DNA of 25,108 bases from Ignavibacteria bacterium UBA7675 (GTDB taxonomy: Bacteria; Bacteroidota; Ignavibacteria; Kapaibacteriales; UB7675): contig DLHF01000077.1 of assembly GCA_002483085.1 (NCBI GenBank), positions 1 to 25,108 on the forward strand. Reading direction: 5' to 3'. The position numbers and the translations under genes are program-made. How positions within the stretch are numbered: position 1 is the first letter of the stretch; each line of letters opens with the position of its first letter. The notes beneath the pieces were generated by a model. The model was not told where the DNA came from, searched no databases, and saw only the letters and a list, made by a program, of their open reading frames with translations. This document shows, piece after piece, positions 9,001 through 17,150 of this stretch.

Positions 9001-11046
9001 ATGCTCAGTAATGCTCCTACATTGATGAGGCGGTTCGGTTGGTTTGTTCTGTGGTTGCTGGTATCATTCGTACCGGCACTTGCGAATGAGCTAACCGAAT
9101 CCGTTTTTCGCCCACCCGTGATTGACGGCGTATTAAGCGACAACGAATGGCAGGGCGCACGGACGGTTTCCGATTTCTACATGATGATACCGCACACCAC
9201 TGAAAAAACTTACGACAGCACTGTGGTGTATATCGGGCAGACAAGCGAAGCGCTGTACTTTGGGTTTCGCTTTTACCCAAAGGGTACAGTTATCTCTAAA
9301 TCGCTTATTCGCGACAGAAGCACCGAAGAAGAAAACGAATTCTTTATTCTTCTCGATTTGGAGAACCGACAGCAGAACGGCTATATTTTTGCATTCAGCT
9401 TTATCGACAACCAGCGTGATATGCTGGTGTACAACCAGCGCAATCAGTCGTATGAGTGGGACTGGATATGGGAAAATCGGTCGACGATTTACGCAGAAGC
9501 GAAAGATGGGAAACCGGGGTATATTGAAACGGAAGTGAAAATTCCTGTAGACAGAATCCAGAACAAAAACAACGAGGCTATTGGTGTTGATGTGCAGATG
9601 TTTGCCTACAGACCCGACGGCACGTATTACTACTACTCACTTATCCCCGATAGCGAATTGCTAAGTATGAGGCGATTGTACCAGTTGCCAATAAATACAC
9701 CATTTGATGAACGCCTTAATATTCAGGCCAATGTTCTTCCGTTTGTAGTAGCGCGAAAATTCAATGATTCGACCTTTGCGGCGGACTTTGGCGGCGACCT
9801 CAACGCGAGCATCGACCGGCACAAACTGAAAGCTACGTACAATGCCGATGAGTCCACGCTCGAATCCGATCCGTTCAAATTTTCTTTTTACAACAGGCCA
9901 ATTTTTCTTCAAGAAAAACGCACGTTCTTCAGCAAAGACCTCGATATATTCCGAACGCCGATAAACCTGTTTTATACGCGAGCAATAGAGAATATACGTT
10001 ATGGTCTGAATTATACTTTTCGCAGTGATTTGCTAAAAGCAGGCGCTGTGGTTGTAGAAGACGAAAATACATCAGGTGGTGGTAGGCGCACTCTTTTTAT
10101 TGCCCGGCCTAATGGCACATTAGGCGATGCGACTGTTGGATCGCTATTTGTTTACGAACGCAGACCCGATGGTACTGGTACAGGGATTGGCAGTATTGAT
10201 GCTTCCTATAGGTTCCGGGATAATCCGCTTTTTTTTAGTGGGCAATATGCTGTAAGTGGTACGAATCCCGCATATGAAGCGGCTGCGGTATATCAGTCCA
10301 ACGATGCTGGAGGGTCGTTTGGCAGCGCTCGCTATCGGCGTATTGCAAAGGGCTTCCAGTCGTCGACATCATTCAATCAGCAAATTGGAGTGCCCGATGA
10401 TTACGACGAAACCGGCGGAGAAGTTGGCTATAAATGGATTGCCGACAGGGAGTTTTTTTCTGCCGTGACGCTTGCTGGTAATTACTACAGAGCACGCCGT
10501 GTTTCCGATCACTTCTTGTACCAGGATAATATATCGCTGAGCTTGTACAACAAAGCAACAGGCTGGATGAGCTTCTCTCATTATGCCGAGTACAACCGGC
10601 CAAATGATGTGAATAAAACGGGAGAGGTGATTACATACGATAATTTTATTCAGGATCACAATGTGAAATTTCTGATAGGTAATAACGCATTAAATGTGGG
10701 GTGTTTTTTCGGTTCGTATTTCGGTTCGTATGTCACCAATCCCTATGCGAGCTTCGATATATTTCTGCTCGATGCTCTCGGTGTTAATGTGTCCTACAGC
10801 TATCGCAAATTCTTCGACATAAAACAGTCTGTTGTTAATGTACGGCTTGACTACAGGGTTGTTAAGGACCTCTACCTTCGCACCTTTTACCAGCGTGATA
10901 CCTACTCGCGGCAGTCGCTGCTAAATGCAATGATCCAATACGAGTTTTTCGCTGGGAGCAATGCCTACATCGTGATTAATCTCGACGGCGATAAATTGCA
11001 ATACACGCGGCGTTATTTCAAAATAACGTATGAGTTCAGCCGATAG
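9001..11046 (+). CDS. DUF5916 family protein: CBM9-like domain plus outer-membrane beta-barrel
   Basis: A 681-residue protein with a signal peptide (MRRFGWFVLWLLVSFVPALA, from residue 9). A carbohydrate-binding family 9-like domain (about 36-215) begins with the hallmark IDGVLSDNEWQGA. The rest (about 235-681) is rich in alternating aromatic and polar strands ending in YFKITYEFSR, with a penultimate-strand pattern typical of outer-membrane barrels. DUF5916 proteins are common in Bacteroidota and relatives; their function is not established. ATG 9001 or ATG 9025 could be the start. The gene sits 8 nt after the hydrolase, so the pair may act together at the cell surface. Its stop is only 2 nt from the stop of the convergent gene. 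Confidence 0.85.
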   Translation: MLSNAPTLMRRFGWFVLWLLVSFVPALANELTESVFRPPVIDGVLSDNEWQGARTVSDFYMMIPHTTEKTYDSTVVYIGQTSEALYFGFRFYPKGTVISKSLIRDRSTEEENEFFILLDLENRQQNGYIFAFSFIDNQRDMLVYNQRNQSYEWDWIWENRSTIYAEAKDGKPGYIETEVKIPVDRIQNKNNEAIGVDVQMFAYRPDGTYYYYSLIPDSELLSMRRLYQLPINTPFDERLNIQANVLPFVVARKFNDSTFAADFGGDLNASIDRHKLKATYNADESTLESDPFKFSFYNRPIFLQEKRTFFSKDLDIFRTPINLFYTRAIENIRYGLNYTFRSDLLKAGAVVVEDENTSGGGRRTLFIARPNGTLGDATVGSLFVYERRPDGTGTGIGSIDASYRFRDNPLFFSGQYAVSGTNPAYEAAAVYQSNDAGGSFGSARYRRIAKGFQSSTSFNQQIGVPDDYDETGGEVGYKWIADREFFSAVTLAGNYYRARRVSDHFLYQDNISLSLYNKATGWMSFSHYAEYNRPNDVNKTGEVITYDNFIQDHNVKFLIGNNALNVGCFFGSYFGSYVTNPYASFDIFLLDALGVNVSYSYRKFFDIKQSVVNVRLDYRVVKDLYLRTFYQRDTYSRQSLLNAMIQYEFFAGSNAYIVINLDGDKLQYTRRYFKITYEFSR

Positions 11047-11048
11047 CA

Positions 11049-12566
11049 TTACGGATTTTTATCGCGCACAATATCGACATATTGGCGGCCTGTTCGCTTG
11101 CTTTCTGTCCACTGGAGAAAATTAAACAAGGCGAGAAGCGCAACTTCGAAGCGGTCGTCGATTAACGGCAGAAGTTCGCGATGGAATTTGTCGAGCGCAG
11201 CGGCGGTGTTGGCGCCTTTACGAGATGCACTGCGGAAAAAACGCAGGACAGACGCTTCGGCTTTGTGGAGGTGATTACGCGAGCGCAAAAACTTGGCAGT
11301 AGAACGAACAAGCGAAGACACTATCTGTATATTGCCGAGCTCGTAGTGAACGAGAATTTCCAATAAACGCGCCGTGTAATACAGGTCGGGTCGCACAGAT
11401 TCTGTACTCCTGTCGCGCAGAAGTTTGTCGAGGTACACAAGAGCCGAGGTATAATCGCCTGTGCCGAACATGGAATAAAAACCGAGATACAATATATAGC
11501 TGTGAATACCCTGCCGCACATGTGCTCCTGCTTTTATCGATAATTCTATCTTTCGGATTTCATCTGCTGCCTGTAAAAACTCTCCCCGCACAATACGTAC
11601 TCGCGCGCCGAGTGCCAGCGCTTGGATATAGTGTGCATGACCAGCTTTTTTCGGCGATGGTTCGGCAGCGTCGAGTAGTTTGCTATAGTACATAAAGAAG
11701 ATTTCGTACTCGTGAATAGAGCAGGCAGCCGAGCATATATTGTGAAGTGTCGAGCGGTAAAATCTCTGTGTATCTTCTTCGGCCAGCCCGCCAGATGCAA
11801 GCACATCCAGAATAGTGCGGTAGCATTCAAGTTTTCCTCTGTAGTCGCGCTGGTGGTCGTGGTAGAGTGCAAGATTATTCCAGTACATAATTTTAGCCTG
11901 CGTGGAGAGCGCTTTTGAATAATCGCGCATAGCAGATGTATTGATTATTTCTTTATACACATCGCTGTGCTGCTGCGTGCGTGGTATCGACGCCGTAGTG
12001 TGAGCATAGTAAAACAATCGCGCATTGAGTTCGCCATACACCACGGAACTCTCCTCCATTGCTATACAGCGTTTCATTCCAGCAAACAGTTCGTCGATGT
12101 CTCGGCCAAGCGTTTCCGGGTCGTGCTGGCCTGCCAAAATAAGTCGGTATTCTGCTTTCAGTACATCAAGAAGGCTGCCATATCGCTGGTGTTTTTCCGC
12201 TATGAGTTTTGCTTTTTCCAGGAGCTGGCTGGCCTGTTCGTAAAGCTTACGGTTGTATAGAATATCTGCTTGGTGCAGAAGCGCATGGAGCATCGCTTCC
12301 GGCGACTGGTCGCGATGGTACAGGTGCAGCGCTCGCAGAATTGCCTCGTACAAATATTTTTGTGTTTCTACGGATGATTGGGTGGAGTGCAGCGCCTTGT
12401 CGAATGCAGCATCGCTGTAATCTTCTACTGTCCCAATTGCGTCGAATAGCTGTACATAGTCGTGTGTAGCCGTGCGCATATGCAGCGATGCTTGAAGTTT
12501 AAAGTATCGCTTTTCCATTTTGCTCATCGAAGTAACAAGGTCGTAAAGAGCTCGTCGTGTAGCCAT
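11049..12566 (-). CDS. Alpha-helical TPR-like protein of unknown function
   Basis: A 505-residue all-helical protein. The N-terminus LVTSMSKMEKRYFKLQAS (about residues 9-26) resembles a conserved opening seen in uncharacterised Bacteroidota repeat proteins. The rest looks like divergent tetratricopeptide hairpins (for example ALLHQADILYNRKLYEQASQ and TSALVYLDKLL). No signal peptide, membrane segment or catalytic motif is seen, so it is probably a cytoplasmic scaffold. The start at 12566 is chosen because GGGGG lies 7 nt upstream; an in-frame start at 12731 would translate part of the dispersed repeat and has no family-like sequence. It converges with the DUF5916 gene with only a 2-nt gap. Confidence 0.75.
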   Translation of the reverse strand: MATRRALYDLVTSMSKMEKRYFKLQASLHMRTATHDYVQLFDAIGTVEDYSDAAFDKALHSTQSSVETQKYLYEAILRALHLYHRDQSPEAMLHALLHQADILYNRKLYEQASQLLEKAKLIAEKHQRYGSLLDVLKAEYRLILAGQHDPETLGRDIDELFAGMKRCIAMEESSVVYGELNARLFYYAHTTASIPRTQQHSDVYKEIINTSAMRDYSKALSTQAKIMYWNNLALYHDHQRDYRGKLECYRTILDVLASGGLAEEDTQRFYRSTLHNICSAACSIHEYEIFFMYYSKLLDAAEPSPKKAGHAHYIQALALGARVRIVRGEFLQAADEIRKIELSIKAGAHVRQGIHSYILYLGFYSMFGTGDYTSALVYLDKLLRDRSTESVRPDLYYTARLLEILVHYELGNIQIVSSLVRSTAKFLRSRNHLHKAEASVLRFFRSASRKGANTAAALDKFHRELLPLIDDRFEVALLALFNFLQWTESKRTGRQYVDIVRDKNP

Positions 12567-13137
12567 AGAAACCCCCGAAGTACTATTGTCGGTGTCCTTG
12601 TGGAAACCGCTCCATTGCTTGGAACTGCGAGTTGCGTTGTTATAGAGAGCTGTGGCATCGGCGTCCTTGCGGTGCCCGATGATCATAAAAATGATGTGCG
12701 GTCGACGTTGCTGCTGCACCGGTTGGAACACCGTAACACCGTTGCGGTCGAGGTCGAACAGCCGTGCGGCGGATGGAAGTTATCATCGGCTCGTCCGCGC
12801 ACCGTTCTTATGGTAACTGATGCGCGGACGTCAGCGCGGTGCAGAGAGCCACAGCATGGGCAGAGGCTGAAGCGCTCTCCAATCCGTACTTTATACGTGT
12901 TGTGCCCATAGCCGCCAGCGCTACGGAGATAACACTATAAGATTCCGAAAAGATACAAGCTGTAGAGAACATACCGACATTCTGCTGCTCAATGTTCTTT
13001 GCAGTGCCTTTTCTGACTTCACTTTTTGCGGGGAATTTGTGCCTGAAAACTGCGTAACTGTGCAGTGAAGCATCGTGTCGAACAGAGAGCCGGATGATAA
13101 AGGCCGGGTTGATGTTTTTGCACTATCGGGAACAGTT
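12567..13137. other. Divergent intergenic region with repeat copy B
   Basis: This 571-base stretch separates a minus-strand and a plus-strand gene and must hold both promoters. The left half is the dispersed repeat region (core 12822-12872, possible extension to about 12640). The right half is AT-richer with no clear promoter boxes. Open frames in it look non-coding. Confidence 0.5.
12822..12872 (+). repeat. Dispersed repeat, copy B (core)
   Basis: The segment includes CAGCGCGGTGCAGAGA (about 12832-12847), also found in copies A and C with one or two changes, then CAGAGGCTGAAGC matching CAAAGGCCGAAGC of copy C. It is more diverged than A and C. An upstream block, GCGTTGTT...CGGCG...CCC.ATGAT (about 12634-12683), resembles 20825-20865 beside copy C. 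It lies between divergent genes. Confidence 0.45.
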
Positions 13138-15234
13138 ATGTATCGTCTGATGACAATTCTCTCTCTCCTTGTGTTGTGTGCTGTCCATAGCGCAGCCGCA
13201 CAGTATTCTTGGAAAAAAATTCCGATGAATGGAACAGTTATTTACGAACTGGCAGTAGACAGTGAGGGCATGCTGTGGGCTGCTACTGCACTGGGATTAT
13301 TTCGCTCCGGCGACGACGGACAAACGTGGAAAAAACGATTTTTCAACAACGACGGGACTGATGCTTTTATTGATGTAGGAATGACCTACGACAGCACAGG
13401 GAAATCCTATGTGATGGCCGTAACAGTATTTGGCAAGTACTACCGTTCGCCGGACAAAGGCGAAACTTGGGAAGAGGTGACTGATTCCGACGACTACATG
13501 TTTGCGGGCAGAGTACGCACACTCCCTACGGCAACTGGAACGCAGTTATTCGCTGTGTATGAAGCTGGTATTTTCCGGACTGGTGCTGCGGGAGAGGTCC
13601 CGGAGACGGCTCTATATACACCGGGCAACACACCTGATCTTCTTGTGCAGACAACCAGCGGGACACTGTATGCCAGTGGCGAGGACGGCGGTGTGTACAC
13701 CTCTGCCGACGACGGCATAACTTGGAATGAATTTTTTATTGATGATATCGAAACAACGGCAACACGGCGATTGCTTCTGCACGATGGTGAATTTGTATAT
13801 GTCGTGCGCAGTGGTATATATCGCTCACGCAACGAAGGTGCGAGTTGGGACTACACGCCCACCACAGTCGAGCTTGAAGCGGGAGCCGCTGTGCTGCTTG
13901 CAAACGGCGATATCATAACGGCTGGCTATAGCGGTGGCCGGAACGTTGTGGTTCGCATTACACAAAGTGGGGAAACATTGGTGAGCACTACTGGATTTTT
14001 CCACGTCCCGATTATCACTATGGCTGAAGCTGGCGACGGTTCTGTGCTCATGGGGACTCGTGGTGTTCTCTATCGTTCCACAGACAGCGGGACTACGTGG
14101 AAGCACTCGCAGGAAGGTATTATAGCGGGGCTGCGCAACGTGATAAGTAAACCAGGCAGTTCGGCGGTGTATTTATCGGATTTTTATAGCCTATACTCTT
14201 ATAACGGCAGCGAGCTTCAGCCGCTTCAGTCGGCGCTTCCGCGAAAAGAGATAAGCCTGTACGATATGGCTATTGCACAAAACGGCTCGCTCGTATTCGC
14301 TACTGGCGAAAACGGGTTATACAAATCGGATAGCGAGGCAACAGCATTTGAACAGACTGGGCCATCAGCATTTATCGAAGCAGTGATTCGGCGTCCTTCT
14401 GGTTCGCTACTTGCAACCTTTAGCAACGAGGGGCTGGTGGAATCGACTGACAACGGTACTACATGGAAGGGGCTTGTTGGAATACCGCAGAATAGCGATT
14501 TTCCATCGCTTGATTTTCTTGCAGAAACATCAACGGGCTACATCTTTACAGGCTCGTTGCTGACCGGCGCTCTTATGCGTATTGCTCCCGATCTCAAGTC
14601 CGGCGAAGTTATCAGTGCTAATGTTCGTACCATTGTGGTTGCACCCGACAACACCCTTTACCTTGTATTATTCAACGGTCTTGTGTACCGTTCTGTGGAC
14701 AATGGTGCGAACTGGACAGACATCACGCGGGCGCCGCTTGCAGGCAACTACGCCATTAAGATTGCAGTAGGAGCATCGGGCATATTGTATTGCGCGGCAA
14801 AAGGCGGACTATATCGCAGCGCAGATCACGGAACGACGTGGAAGCTGGCAGGATGGGAAGGAGATTATGTCTCTTTTGTAGCAGTGGACGACAGCGAAAG
14901 GCTGTATGTGGGAGTGCGAGAATCGGGTATATATGTCGCTGAAACAGCGGTTGTACATGTGGACGATAGTGTGGTAAACCCACGACTACAGATAGCACCT
15001 AATCCTGCCACAGAGAGCGCTGTATTGCACATGAGTCTCGACCACGCTACACATGTACGCATCACGCTGCACGATGCAGCAGGTAGTTCTACAGCAACTT
15101 TTCTCGACGAGTATCGCGAGGCTGGGGATTGTACAGTCGAAATCGACTTGTCGAAAATGGCTGCGGGAAGCTATCGAGTAGTTGTTCATGCCGGAACCGC
15201 AACATCGTCGCACAGCCTTGTAGTCATACACTGA
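13138..15234 (+). CDS. Secreted Asp-box (BNR/Ycf48-like) repeat protein with T9SS sorting domain
   Basis: A 698-residue exported protein. The signal peptide MYRLMTILSLLVLCAVHSAAA sets the start at 13138. The body is a beta-propeller-type array with eight Asp-boxes (S-x-D-x-G-x-x-W) near residues 57, 102, 188, 228, 312, 434, 518 and 559, such as YRSTDSGTTWKHS and YRSADHGTTWKLA; one more near 395 is degenerate. The C-terminal 85 residues start with LQIAPNPATESAVL and end in SYRVVVHAGTATSSHSLVVI, a type A sorting domain of the type IX secretion system. It is likely a surface or secreted protein; ligand unknown. Its stop lies 7 nt from the stop of the convergent umuD-like gene. Confidence 0.9.
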   Translation: MYRLMTILSLLVLCAVHSAAAQYSWKKIPMNGTVIYELAVDSEGMLWAATALGLFRSGDDGQTWKKRFFNNDGTDAFIDVGMTYDSTGKSYVMAVTVFGKYYRSPDKGETWEEVTDSDDYMFAGRVRTLPTATGTQLFAVYEAGIFRTGAAGEVPETALYTPGNTPDLLVQTTSGTLYASGEDGGVYTSADDGITWNEFFIDDIETTATRRLLLHDGEFVYVVRSGIYRSRNEGASWDYTPTTVELEAGAAVLLANGDIITAGYSGGRNVVVRITQSGETLVSTTGFFHVPIITMAEAGDGSVLMGTRGVLYRSTDSGTTWKHSQEGIIAGLRNVISKPGSSAVYLSDFYSLYSYNGSELQPLQSALPRKEISLYDMAIAQNGSLVFATGENGLYKSDSEATAFEQTGPSAFIEAVIRRPSGSLLATFSNEGLVESTDNGTTWKGLVGIPQNSDFPSLDFLAETSTGYIFTGSLLTGALMRIAPDLKSGEVISANVRTIVVAPDNTLYLVLFNGLVYRSVDNGANWTDITRAPLAGNYAIKIAVGASGILYCAAKGGLYRSADHGTTWKLAGWEGDYVSFVAVDDSERLYVGVRESGIYVAETAVVHVDDSVVNPRLQIAPNPATESAVLHMSLDHATHVRITLHDAAGSSTATFLDEYREAGDCTVEIDLSKMAAGSYRVVVHAGTATSSHSLVVIH

Positions 15235-15241
15235 TATGGGG

Positions 15242-15682
15242 CTATCGCACGCGAGGGCAGTGATTGCGTATGCTGCGCAGCACGATACCAATGATTTCTA
15301 AATGATCAGTTGGTTGTACTTGGATGCGGTTATACTTATAATTTTCAGCGACTAAATAGGTAATGCCGTGCTCCACGATATAGCGTTTTACCGTAAGCTC
15401 GCCGTTGAGGGAGGCGATAACAATATCATTGTTCACGGCGCTGATGGAACAGTCTACGATCAGCATATCGCCTTCCTCGATACCGGCGTAGATCATCGAA
15501 TCGCCTTTGACTTCTACAAGATAGGAGGATGAGGCTTCTTTGACGAGAAAATCATTGAGATTAACCACGTCGCGTATATAGTCGTCTGCTGGGATTGGTG
15601 CGCCAGCGCTTGCCGAATGATTAAACAGCGGCAGGTTGAGTGCATCGGGGGATTCGATACGCGATATGCGCTTAATGTCCAT
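15242..15682 (-). CDS. umuD: UmuD/LexA-type S24 self-cleaving protease
   Basis: A 146-residue UmuD-type protein. The cleavage site is Ala26-Gly27 (SASAGAP), the catalytic Ser62 is in GDSM and Lys99 is in LTVKRY. The spacings 26-62-99 equal those of E. coli UmuD (24-60-97). The family motif DDYIRDVVNLNDFLV (33-47) and the fold motif GDMLIVD (71-77) are present. UmuD is cleaved when RecA is activated by DNA damage and then serves DNA polymerase V, but no umuC is present here. ATG 15682 has AAGGAG 7 nt upstream and overlaps the end of the HTH gene by 11 bp, so translation is probably coupled. It may instead be the C-terminal half of a split LexA/CI repressor. The symbol reflects similarity, not proven function. 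Confidence 0.88.
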   Translation of the reverse strand: MDIKRISRIESPDALNLPLFNHSASAGAPIPADDYIRDVVNLNDFLVKEASSSYLVEVKGDSMIYAGIEEGDMLIVDCSISAVNNDIVIASLNGELTVKRYIVEHGITYLVAENYKYNRIQVQPTDHLEIIGIVLRSIRNHCPRVR

Positions 15683-16067
15683 CACCACTCTCCTTTAATC
15701 CTGATTGCACTTTTTTCAGTTTGGATAAAGATACCTTTTCGATGCTGATTTTCGGAAGATCTTTCATCGAACCCACCACACGTACATCGTCGCCTGTAGA
15801 AACCGGCGTTTCCTGCATTGGATCGGAATCAGTGGTTTTCTTCCTGCGCATGCGCTTTGAAAGCAGCATTTCGCCTTCGCCGCTCAGCAGCCAGTCGATA
15901 CTGCATCCCAGGCTCTGCATTTTTTGCAGGATGCCTATGCCTGGCTCCCGCTCGTCATTCATGTATTTATGGAGATTGGGAGGAGCCATGTCCATCGCTT
16001 CTGCAAAAGCCTTGATCCTTCCAAAAACCGCTACTCCGAAGTATCGGATTCTCGAACCGATTGCCAT
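15672..16067 (-). CDS. XRE-type helix-turn-helix regulator, partner of the S24 protease
   Basis: A 131-residue DNA-binding protein. Residues 4-66 form a Cro/CI-type domain: GSRIRYFGVAVFGRIKAFAE, then the recognition region MAPPNLHKYMNDEREPG, then the typical IDWLLSGEGEM end. The tail (67-131) is basic then Lys/Ser-rich, with no S24 domain. The stop overlaps the start of the umuD-like gene by 11 bp, so the pair supplies the two halves that LexA or phage CI carry in one chain. An ATACAATTGTAT-like site lies only 13-24 bp upstream of its start, which suggests autoregulation. The ATG at 16067 has no clear Shine-Dalgarno sequence. It is related to the regulator at 24456-24911. Confidence 0.82.
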   Translation of the reverse strand: MAIGSRIRYFGVAVFGRIKAFAEAMDMAPPNLHKYMNDEREPGIGILQKMQSLGCSIDWLLSGEGEMLLSKRMRRKKTTDSDPMQETPVSTGDDVRVVGSMKDLPKISIEKVSLSKLKKVQSGLKESGDGH

Positions 16068-16079
16068 AGAAGAAAAAAT

Positions 16080-16134
16080 CTACAATTGTATAACTTTTGT
16101 GTTGACACTGCAATTATACAATTGTATATTTGCA
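16080..16134 (+). promoter_or_regulatory. Sigma70-like promoter with palindromic operators between divergent genes
   Basis: TTGACA (16102-16107), a 17-bp spacer and TATATT (16125-16130) form a near-consensus plus-strand promoter. The -10 extends to TATATTTG (16125-16132), which also fits the Bacteroidota TAnnTTTG box. A near-perfect 26-bp palindrome (16109-16134, 24 of 26 positions symmetric, centre ATACAATTGTAT at 16116-16127) covers the spacer and -10. A second core, TACAATTGTA (16081-16090), lies 36 bp away, just upstream of the HTH gene on the other strand. This is the layout of an operator pair repressing both directions. Confidence 0.75.
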
Positions 16135-16204
16135 CTTCCAAAAGATTTTTAGCGAATACAGCATTTTATCCGTTCAAACATACGCATGTACGACTGATCC
16201 TGCA

Positions 16205-16264
16205 ATGGAAAATCGTATGTGCTGCATCTGCGACAAGAGGGCGGACAGCATGTGTGTACTTTAG
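16205..16264 (+). CDS. Possible 19-residue Cys-rich leader ORF
   Basis: ATG at 16205 opens MENRMCCICDKRADSMCVL with stop TAG at 16262-16264. It lies within the presumed leader of the VOC gene at 16277, downstream of the promoter at 16102-16130. Four cysteines in 19 residues is unusual. No ribosome binding site is seen, and chance cannot be excluded. If translated it could be a leader peptide or the stump of a small zinc-binding protein. Confidence 0.2.
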   Translation: MENRMCCICDKRADSMCVL

Positions 16265-16276
16265 AATGCAGCAGTT

Positions 16277-16723
16277 ATGAAGAGCGGAAAAAATAGTGCG
16301 GTTGCAGAAATGCCAATCCCGAAATGTGTATATAAAATAAGGCTGGTAGTTGGCGACATGGAGCGATCATTGAAATTCTACTCGGAATTTCTCGGTATTC
16401 GGATCGCATGGATAGAAAAAGAAGACACGGGCAAGGTGCAGGTGACAGCTCTGGAACTGCACGATTTGGAAATCGTACTGGTAGGCCCCGAGCATGGGCA
16501 TAGCTTTACTCCTGATACACAATGTGGAAAGGGAATATCGCTATACCTCGAAGTAGAAGATATTCAAGAATGGTTTGCGCGCTCGCAGCGCTATGGATAT
16601 ACGCCGCTGAGCCCTGTCTCGCTCCGGCCAATACGGCGTCCGGTAAAGAGACCCGGAGGAGAAACCGCGTTTGCTCTTGTTGATCCCGACGGCTACGATA
16701 TTAGGATAAGCCTTCTATGGTAG
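16277..16723 (+). CDS. VOC family (glyoxalase/bleomycin-resistance fold) protein
   Basis: A 148-residue single-domain VOC protein. It has the opening strand VYKIRLVVGDMERSLKFYSE (about 18-37), the helix-turn motif FYSEFLGIRI, and the closing strand LVDPDGYDIRIS (about 135-146). Usual VOC metal ligands (His at the start, Glu near the end) are replaced by Arg and Arg/Ile, so metal-dependent catalysis is doubtful and a ligand-binding role is possible. This is the first gene of the stress-fold array, directly downstream of the operator-bearing promoter at 16102-16130. ATG 16310 is an alternative start. Reaction unknown. Confidence 0.8.
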   Translation: MKSGKNSAVAEMPIPKCVYKIRLVVGDMERSLKFYSEFLGIRIAWIEKEDTGKVQVTALELHDLEIVLVGPEHGHSFTPDTQCGKGISLYLEVEDIQEWFARSQRYGYTPLSPVSLRPIRRPVKRPGGETAFALVDPDGYDIRISLLW

Positions 16724-16999
16724 TGCCACAAGAATGCAATCAGATGTTACCGGATTTTTATTGAAGATAGTTTGCCAGACGATGTAATTTTTCAGAAGTA
16801 TCGCACCAGAACCGGAGCAGTTGGTTAAAAGCCTGTTCCGCAGCATTCGCCAGAGTCAGCTCTCTATTTCTACTCTTTACGGCAGGTTCAGCAGGACTTG
16901 CATGCACATAGCTATTGCTTTAGAAAAACATAGAGCAGTTTATACGGCAAGCGCAGGCTCGGCCTGCTATTACAGAATATTTAATGATTAGGAGCCATC
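16724..16999. other. Gene-poor spacer after the first VOC gene
   Basis: No recognisable gene. A short plus-strand open stretch (about 16781-16987) has no start signal or known motif. It contains a small hairpin, GCAGGC-TCG-GCCTGC (about 16945-16959), without a T-run. The segment may be decayed coding sequence; it leads directly into the broken VOC start at 17000. Confidence 0.35.
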
Positions 17000-17056
17000 A
17001 TGCCTCGTGTTGCACATTTTGAAATAAGCGCCAATGATGCCGGAAGTATGAGTTGA
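17000..17056 (+). pseudogene. Truncated VOC gene start (18 codons)
   Basis: With a good ribosome binding site (AGGAG 16990-16994, 5 nt before ATG) the frame reads MPRVAHFEISANDAGSMS and stops. The first 13 residues look like the N-terminal strand of VOC proteins of the MPRVxHFEIxADDPERAxxFY type. The remaining 110 or so residues are missing. Immediately after the stop is a perfect 8-bp hairpin, AGATTTCC-TTAT-GGAAATCT (17058-17077), perhaps marking a deletion point. Alternatively it is a small regulatory ORF for the DUF1579 gene 94 nt downstream. Confidence 0.55.
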
Positions 17057-17150
17057 AAGATTTCCTTATGGAAATCTCGGACTGCACAACATCAGACTTT
17101 CCAACCATTAATCCTCGATTCTATTTAATGTCTAATGCAAGAGGCAACAT

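Noticed and set aside
12567..12731. N-terminal extension of the helical-repeat protein to 12731
   Set aside because: The extra 55 residues fall in a region that resembles sequence flanking the dispersed repeats, while a Shine-Dalgarno sequence and the family-like N-terminus both point to 12566.
15242..15682. DNA polymerase V operon (umuDC)
   Set aside because: The gene downstream on the minus strand would be umuC, but that position holds the plus-strand T9SS protein. No umuC is in the window.
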